From Oryzias latipes (Eukaryota > Chordata > Actinopteri > Beloniformes > Adrianichthyidae), in assembly GCF_002234675.1 (NCBI RefSeq), contig NC_019862.2:23928160-23992159 (forward strand): a stretch of 64,000 nucleotides of DNA, in the 5' to 3' direction. The notes under the pieces were generated by a model. It did not search any database. It was not told where the DNA came from and was given only the letters and a program-made list of their open reading frames with translations. Made by a program: the position numbers and the translations under genes. Shown piece by piece: positions 57,952-64,000 of the stretch (position 1 is its first letter; every line of letters begins with the position of its first letter).

Positions 57952-60125
57952 CAGGGGTGTCAAACTAAAAGTCACAGTGGGGCAAAATTAAGCAGTGAAG
58001 TAAAGTCACGGGCCAAACTCAATATTTATTGAAAAATGAACTGCAACTGATATGTAATGTTTGAAAATGATTTTTCAAAAGTCATTTCATTAAAAAAACA
58101 AACCAAACTTTATTTTTAAAACAATTGATATTTTAATATACAAAGACTTTAACAAGTCCTCCATGCCATCATGTAATGCTGCATGTGAGGACTTCGCAGA
58201 CCACTTCATGGGTAAAATCAATGCTATAAGATCAAACATTTCATCTATGCCATACACTGGTTTTAACAGATCACCAGCATTGTTTCTACCAGAAGAAACA
58301 CTGGGGAGTTTTGTCCTGGTTAATGCGGAGATGCTTGGTCGAGTAGTATCCCAAGTAAACATTACAACCTTCCTTTTAGATCCCATTCCCCCTTCACTTT
58401 TTAAAACATTTTATGGATTCTTTGAGTCAGAGCTTTTAAATTTGGTAAACTGCTCTCTTCAGACGGGGGTCTTCCCCTCTGCCTGTAAGACGGCGGTGGT
58501 GAGGCCCCTTCTAAAGAAAAGTCAATTAGATCCAAAAAATCTAGATAACTACAGACCCGTACCCAATTTACCATTTTTGAGTAAAATTACAGAAAAAGGT
58601 GTCGCCATTCAACTGCATCAGTTTTTAAATACCCACAAAATTTTAGAAAAATATCAGTCTGGCTTTAGGACAAACCATGGTACAGAGACTGGACTTTTAA
58701 AGATCGGTAATGATCTTAGAATAAACTACGACTCACAGAAACTTTCTGTTCTGGTGCTACTGGATCTTAGTGCTGCTTTTTATACAGTAGATCACCAGAT
58801 TCTATTAGACAGACTTAGGGGTCTAGTGGGCCTCTCTGGAAATGTTCTTAAGTGGTTTTACTCTTACCTTACACTTTTATGTAAGTATGGATACGTGCTC
58901 TTCAAGAATCCATGAAATAAGTTGTGGGGTTCCCCAAGGGTCGATTTTAGGTCCAATACTTTTTAATTTATATATGTTGCCTCTTGGGGAGGTCATCAGG
59001 AGACATGGCATTGACTTTCACAGCTATGCTGATGATACACAGCTTTACATCGCCGTGTCTCCTGATGACCTTGAACCTGTTGACACTCTTTTAAACTGTA
59101 TTTTAGATATAAAGTCATGGATGGCAGAAAACTTCCTACAGCGTAACCAGGACAAAACTGAAGTTATAATCATCGGTTCTGAAGACAAGAGAGAGATGAT
59201 TTCACCACATCTTCATAATTTTAGACTTTCTCAATGTGTTAGAAACCTAGGCATACTTTTTGACTCTGAGCTAAATTTTATCCCACATTTAATTGTGGGG
59301 ATTTTTTCTTCCAGGGCTTGCCGGCTTGGTCGGTGGTTGTTGCCGTGGTTGTTGCCCTTGCTGGGGCAGCTGGAGTCTAACTTTGCAGCTTCACGGCTGT
59401 GAAGTGGACCCCGTCGTTGTCCCAGTCTAGGTGGGCGCTGTGGTGATGCTCCCATTGCCAGGCTGGCTCCTGGTATGAAGAGATTCCCAAATACTGTTAC
59501 TCATGGCAGAGCCAAGCCTTACTTGTCTGTATATTTCTTTATTTGTTTGTTTATTTACTTACAAACAGTTACATAGTCATCATTCTTTGTACGTGGGGGC
59601 CATGGGTCATATTTTTTAACGGAGGGGAGTGGGAAGGGTGAAGGGTTGGTTGGGTTTTTACTGTAATATTGTGTGTTTTCTGTTTTTAATGTTAAAGCGC
59701 TTCGAGCTGCACAACTGCATGAGAAGCGCTATTTAATAAATAAAGTTTGATTGATTGATTTAAACTTTTCATAAAGTGTCTTCTTATGTTATATTCGTTC
59801 GTTACAGCCACGTTAGCTCCACACACAAGACAAACAGATCCGTCCTTTATATTAGTGAACAGATAAACTGCCTCCTCTGTCCATCTCTCGTTTGGCCATT
59901 TTTGTGGAGGGTGAAATTAATTTTTCTCATGTGACTGGAGCATGGCTATCAATGACTGTCAACAGAAAAAAGGAAGCTTGCCGGTTTCGACTGCGCGCCA
60001 ACATACTAGCAATGCATTGTGGGATTTGTAATATTAGTCATATAATATTTGATATGATCTCGGTAGCCAATTATAATTACATTGCAGGCCAAGTTTGGCC
60101 CGCGGGCCTGAGTTTGACACATGTG
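57952..60125. mobile_element. hAT-type MITE enlarged by an L2-like LINE insertion
   Basis: The left end CAGGGGTGTCAAACT and the right end (complement of CACATGTGTCAAACTC) are inverted. An 8-bp near-repeat flanks them: CCATAAAG at 57,944-57,951, CCCTAAAG at 60,126-60,133. It is the same family as 3047-3489. Confidence 0.8.
58150..59762 (+). pseudogene. L2/Rex-like LINE, 5' truncated and frameshifted
   Basis: The frame at 58,163-58,915 gives DNYRPVPNLPFLSKITEKGV, YQSGFRTNHGTETGLLKIGN and LLDLSAAFYTVDHQILLDRL. It breaks near 58,880 and resumes in 58,842-59,402 with ISCGVPQGSILGPILFNLYM, FHSYADDTQLYIAVSPDD and NQDKTEVIIIGSEDK. After about 59,290 the thumb coding part is missing. The end runs into the tail GCGCTATTTAATAAATAAAG and TTGATTGATTGATT, usual for L2/Rex LINEs. 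It is a dead copy. Confidence 0.85.
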
Positions 60126-60133
60126 CCCTAAAG

Positions 60134-60741
60134 GAACATTGACGGAAAACAATATAAGGAAATAAGAAAAGAAAAGCCTTACTTACAGCTAGTCTTTTTT
60201 TTTTTACTTCATTTTTTTCTTCTTCTTCTTCTTCATTGTCCCTTTAGGGGCTCCGTGGATCTATGGTGCCAAATTGAGGCCAAACGTTTTGAAAGCCAAA
60301 ATACGATAACTTGAAACTGAAAGCTGAAAAACTGGTGTTGAACTACGGTTGAAACTTGAAATACATAAACCACAAACAGACTTTGAAAAGGTGATTGATG
60401 ATTTCTGCAAGTCGACTATATATATATTTTTTTTTTACATAGTTTTTTTCATTAACAAATCCATATGCGGCCCTTAAACTGTTTAATCACACCCGCCAAA
60501 CTGCAATAAAAAACGGAATCCTCAACAATGTTTTATTCTTCCTGTAGTTCTGCTGTCTACCTATAGATGGTGCACAAAAAATATACATCTTAGTATGCGT
60601 TTTCCCCAGAGGCACATCAACCCATGAAAAAGTAAAAATATAATTCCTTGCAGCAAACGGCTACAACGCATGGCAGGTCTCTGCAGTCCAACAAGGATTT
60701 TGTGCTAACTGGCATTTGATTTTAAGAGGTGTTTTAAAGCT
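60134..60741. other. Intergenic, no gene
   Basis: A TTC-repeat (about 60,210-60,235) and AT-rich sequence only. Confidence 0.5.
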
Positions 60742-60745
60742 TTAA

Positions 60746-60950
60746 CCCTTGTGCTGTCTTAGATGACCCCACCCTTACATTGACGTGTTCTCCCTACCAT
60801 GACAAAGGTGGATAAAGATGGAAAGATTTCATGTAATCCATGGACACCAGTGAAGATCAAAAATCATTGAAGAAAAAAGGTTCAGTGCACTGTCTAGTGG
60901 GTCTAGATGACCCAACTCCCAATGTTAAAGTCCCTAGGATAGCACAAGGG
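60746..60950. mobile_element. 205-bp piggyBac-like MITE
   Basis: The inverted ends CCCTTGTGCTGTCTTAGATG and (complement) CCCTTGTGCTATCCTAGG are flanked on both sides by TTAA (60,742-60,745; 60,951-60,954), the piggyBac target. The second copy is at 34,576-34,780. Confidence 0.8.
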
Positions 60951-60954
60951 TTAA

Positions 60955-61500
60955 AAATGTGACTATTGTAATGTGCAGTGCTGTCATTTCGAAACCCTGA
61001 CATTATGTGACAAAAAACCGGTTCTTTAAAATGTGTTAAATATTGAAGAGGGAGTGTGATGATGCGGGGCTGCGTATGATCTTGATTTACCAAACACACT
61101 GACATGTGTGGCGGTCAGTCACTCATATCAGCAGAAAATGTGCAGCAGAGAAAGGCAAAAGATTCAGCAAAAGGTGATTCTAAAGAAAGCAAAAGCCAAA
61201 GGGTTAAATTTTTTTTTTCTTTTTTTAAATATGTTGCCAGTCTTGAAAGACATGAGGATGTAAGGATTTCCCCAAAAAACTTCTCTAAGGAATAAGAGGC
61301 ATCAAGCTTTTGACTGATGGGTGGTTCTGTTATGAACATTCTGGTGTTTTTGATGTCTTCTTTTTGTGAAAAAGCGCTGCTCAGTAGAATAATCAGTAAA
61401 GTAATAAACATACTGTCTGCGCATGAAGACAGCAACATATCATACCATCAAACATATTGGTGTTTACCAAAGAATTAGAGGTACAGATATGTTCATAGGT
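60955..61500. other. Intergenic, no gene
   Basis: Only short chance frames were seen; no known repeat was recognised. Confidence 0.5.
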
Positions 61501-61657
61501 TTTAATTTAATTTAATTTAACTTAATTTAATTTAATTTAATTTAATTTAATTTAATTTAATTTAATTTAATTTAATTTAATTTAATTTAATTTAATTTAA
61601 TTTAATTTAATTTAATTTAATTTAATTTAATTTAATTTAATTTAATTTAATTTAATT
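61501..61657. repeat. TTTAA pentanucleotide array
   Basis: About 31 tandem TTTAA units with a single C for T near the start. Confidence 0.95.
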
Positions 61658-61980
61658 CTGGTTCAAGCATTGATTGTAGAACAGTACAAAAAGAAATCAT
61701 ACTGATACAACAAATTCATTTCAGAAATAAAGTAATGTATTGATTAAAAAATAACAAATATAATACAAAAATACAAGTAGATAATGTCATTATCAGAATC
61801 AGAGAATTTTTATAGTAATGCATACAATACACACATATAACACGATAGTTTGGTATAAAATTTTTCAACTAAAATGAACTAGAGTTTATTGTATTGCTTG
61901 AAAAAGGAGCTGGAAGAAGTTAATTCATTTACCTTGTTGAATTTTTCCTTTTATATATATATAAATATTTTTGGATAGTG

Positions 61981-62185
61981 GATGGAGTCAGGCACTAACA
62001 CACCGTTTTTGACAGGCTTGACTCTCAAGACATGAAAGGTAAGGTGAACTCTTGGTCGTCACACCAGTCTCAGTTTGACAGCAACAGGGTTAACCACATC
62101 AGGAACCAGAAAGAAACCCACCAAACCAGGTGCCAGCTTGTAGTTCTGTCATGATGGCAAGTCCATTGCAGAGAGCCAAACAATT
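61981..62185 (-). pseudogene. Ty3/gypsy integrase C-terminal fragment
   Basis: The minus strand reads VWLSAMDLPS, a stop, QNYKLAPGLVGFF, VVNPVAVKLRL and VHLTFHV with VKPV. It aligns in order with the pol tail of the intact element at 21,297 but is diverged and broken, so it is an old copy. Confidence 0.75.
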
Positions 62186-62229
62186 GCATATGAGATTTAA
62201 AGGTTTTGAAACACTGAAGATACAATTTC

Positions 62230-62560
62230 TGTGAGTTTTGAATAGAAGTGGGCCCAGAATTGACCCTTGTGAGACACAACTACAAATAATCTTGGCCTCT
62301 GAATTCATCAATCTTGATCCATTGTTTTCTTTCCAGTAAAAAGCTTTTAATCCAATTTGGAGCTACTCCTCTTATTCCATATGCTTCCAATTTGTCATGA
62401 AAGATGTCATGGTTGAGAGAGTCAGATGCTGTTTTGAAGTCAAGGAAAATTCTAGTTGCATATTTCTTTTGTCCAGAGCATTTGTGATTTCCTCATCAAT
62501 GAGAATCATTGAAGTTGTTCTGATTCTGTAAAACTGTATTAATTTTTATTCTTGATGTTA
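62230..62560 (-). pseudogene. LINE reverse-transcriptase fragment
   Basis: With frame changes, the minus strand gives LDFKTASDSLNHDIFHDKLE, AYGIRGVAPNWIKSFLLERK and SQGSILGPLLF, the RT motif A to motif B region of a CR1/Jockey-type LINE. The clade cannot be fixed. Confidence 0.65.
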
Positions 62561-62879
62561 TATTTATCAATAAATGTAACAAATTTATCTTTAAATATTT
62601 GTTTTAGAGTTTTAGAAAATTGTGGAAGGAGAGAAACAGTTCTATCGTTTGTAAATGGGTGCTTGTCTCTGCTTTTTCAGGGGGATTTTGTCACGGTGAT
62701 TTCTTTTCCATTTTCATTTGGTTTGGGAATCTTCCAGTTTCTAATGATAAGTTACAAATGTGTTAACGGCTCAGAGAAACTATTCACCACATTTTTTCTA
62801 CCACTGTCATATCTATATCCTCACAATCTGCAGTTTTTACTTTTGAATTGCACTTGACTGGTTTAAGTCTTATTTAACA

Positions 62880-63290
62880 AGGAGAAGTTTTTCTGTTAAG
62901 ACTGGTGAGGCATTCTTATCAGTGGCTCCTCTGTACTGTGGGGTACCGCAAGATTCTATGCTTGGTCCTGCTCTTTTTTCTTCCTATCTGCTGCCCCTTG
63001 GTTCTTTCATTGCACAGGATAATGTCTATTTTCCTTTTTATGCAGATGATCTGCAGATATATCTACCCCTCAGTTTGAGAAAAAAGCTCACAACATGTTT
63101 TGACTGAGTGTATTGATGACGTAAAGCAGTGGTTGAGCCAGACTTTTCTGTATTTGAATGAGTCAAAAACAGAGAGCATTGTTCTGGTGACAGATCTACA
63201 GCTGACTCTACCGCTGTTGGGAATCTGGGGGTTATCTTTGACAGTTATTTTTAGTTTCAGATTCTTTATTTCAAACACAAATCAACACAG
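62880..63290 (+). pseudogene. L2/Rex-like LINE RT fragment
   Basis: The plus strand gives YCGVPQDSMLGPALFSSYLL, FPFYADDLQIYLPLS, then after a frame break CIDDVKQWLSQTFLYLNESK and NLGVIFDS. Palm motifs including YADD are visible. It is broken and short. Confidence 0.75.
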
Positions 63291-63299
63291 TCGTTTAAC

Positions 63300-63960
63300 A
63301 TAGACATAAAGTAAGACAGTGTGCATGAAAAGGAGTGGGTTGAAGAGAAATCTTGTCTGATCCCACACCTATTTTACAACACCTGATGATGCGCGTATTT
63401 ATTTTTAAAGATATGTACAATGCGCAATTCTGTATTTACAGATTTGTAGAGAACATTCATGTTACATTCTGCATGCCAACTGTGCAAAAGTTACATCTTT
63501 TGTGTTATTAATCATTTCTGGCCTTAATAATTTCTATTAGTGACTTTTTGTACGTTTTTTGAATGAAGCGAAACGCTTGCTTTGTTTTAAACCTTTATCC
63601 AATCTGTTCCATAAATCCACACCACAATTTGACAAACATTTTCTTTTTTGTAGTGCGAATGCACCGCTATTTGAAATTCAGTTGTTTTCTTAAATTGTAA
63701 CTCCCATCTCTGTCTCTGAACATTTGCTGTATGTTTATTGGAATTAAAATGTTTCTGGCTTTATACATGATGAGAGCCGTCTTCCATTTCACTACATCCC
63801 CTAGTTTCAATAAACCCGACTTTAAAAATAGTGCGTTTGTATGTGTCCCATAATTCACACCATAAACTATTTAAATGTTTTTTTTCTGTAAAATCTACAA
63901 ACACTTTAGATTTGTTTTATAAGTATTTCCCCAAACTCCTACACTGTACTGTAAATGTGA
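63300..63960 (-). pseudogene. LINE C-terminal fragment
   Basis: The minus strand gives GTHTNALFLKSGLLKLGDVV, KWKTALIMYKARNILIP and MFRDRDGSYNLRKQLNFK, then RCIRTTKKKMF after a stop. This is the post-RT region seen in many fish LINEs. It runs towards the window edge, and the clade is uncertain. Confidence 0.6.
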
Positions 63961-64000
63961 TAGTATTATGGAATAATATATTAGTAGACGTGCTTTGTGA

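Noticed and set aside
58163..59402. Two overlapping long ORFs as a host gene
   Set aside because: They are the two halves of a frameshifted L2/Rex-like reverse transcriptase with a LINE tail.

Overview
This window is nuclear DNA from a bony fish, most likely a teleost. Its host genes are split by GT-AG introns and encode conserved vertebrate proteins. The repeats are also typical of teleosts: an RTE LINE with a GAAGAA tail, L2/Rex-like LINEs, a fish-type L1, a Penelope-like element, a chromodomain Ty3/gypsy element, PIF/Harbinger and hAT MITEs, and tRNA-headed SINEs. The species cannot be named from the sequence.

Layout. (1) 1-10,200: the 3' half of cdc14a (+), seven coding exons from 685 to 9104, then its 3' UTR. 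(2) 10,900-26,740: a transposon graveyard. A SINE and a broken Penelope-like element lead into an L1 that is cut by three insertions: a MITE holding an intact RTE LINE (14,091-17,229), an antisense L2/Rex LINE holding a Tc1-like MITE, and an intact young Ty3/gypsy chromovirus (20,686-26,144, minus strand). (3) 27,451-36,621 and 36,844-50,945: two copies of one large tandem duplication. Each carries an intact, unrecognised, intronless 686-codon ORF, an inverted copy of the cdc14a 3' flank, a Harbinger element and an AACTCACAAC minisatellite. The left copy ends in scraps of aatf and of magoh intron 1. The right copy runs through an intronless full-length aatf (47,463-49,139, minus) into magoh. 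(4) 50,354-53,940: magoh (+), five coding exons, converging on (5) cpt2 (54,298-57,730, minus), five coding exons. (6) 57,950-64,000: hAT, L2, gypsy and other LINE relics, a TTAA-flanked MITE and a TTTAA pentamer array.

The host genes have unrelated jobs: a mitotic-exit-type phosphatase (cdc14a), an exon-junction-complex subunit (magoh), a mitochondrial acyltransferase (cpt2) and a ribosome-biogenesis/transcription factor (aatf). The magoh-cpt2 proximity is also seen in human. aatf is multi-exonic and on another chromosome in human, so the intronless aatf beside magoh looks like a retrogene that kept its frame. The duplicated 686-codon ORF is the main unknown. Its two copies are far more alike (8 differences in about 2.06 kb, none in the central ~1.4 kb) than their flanks (about 2-3% different), which suggests gene conversion, with or without selection. 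All counts here are by eye.
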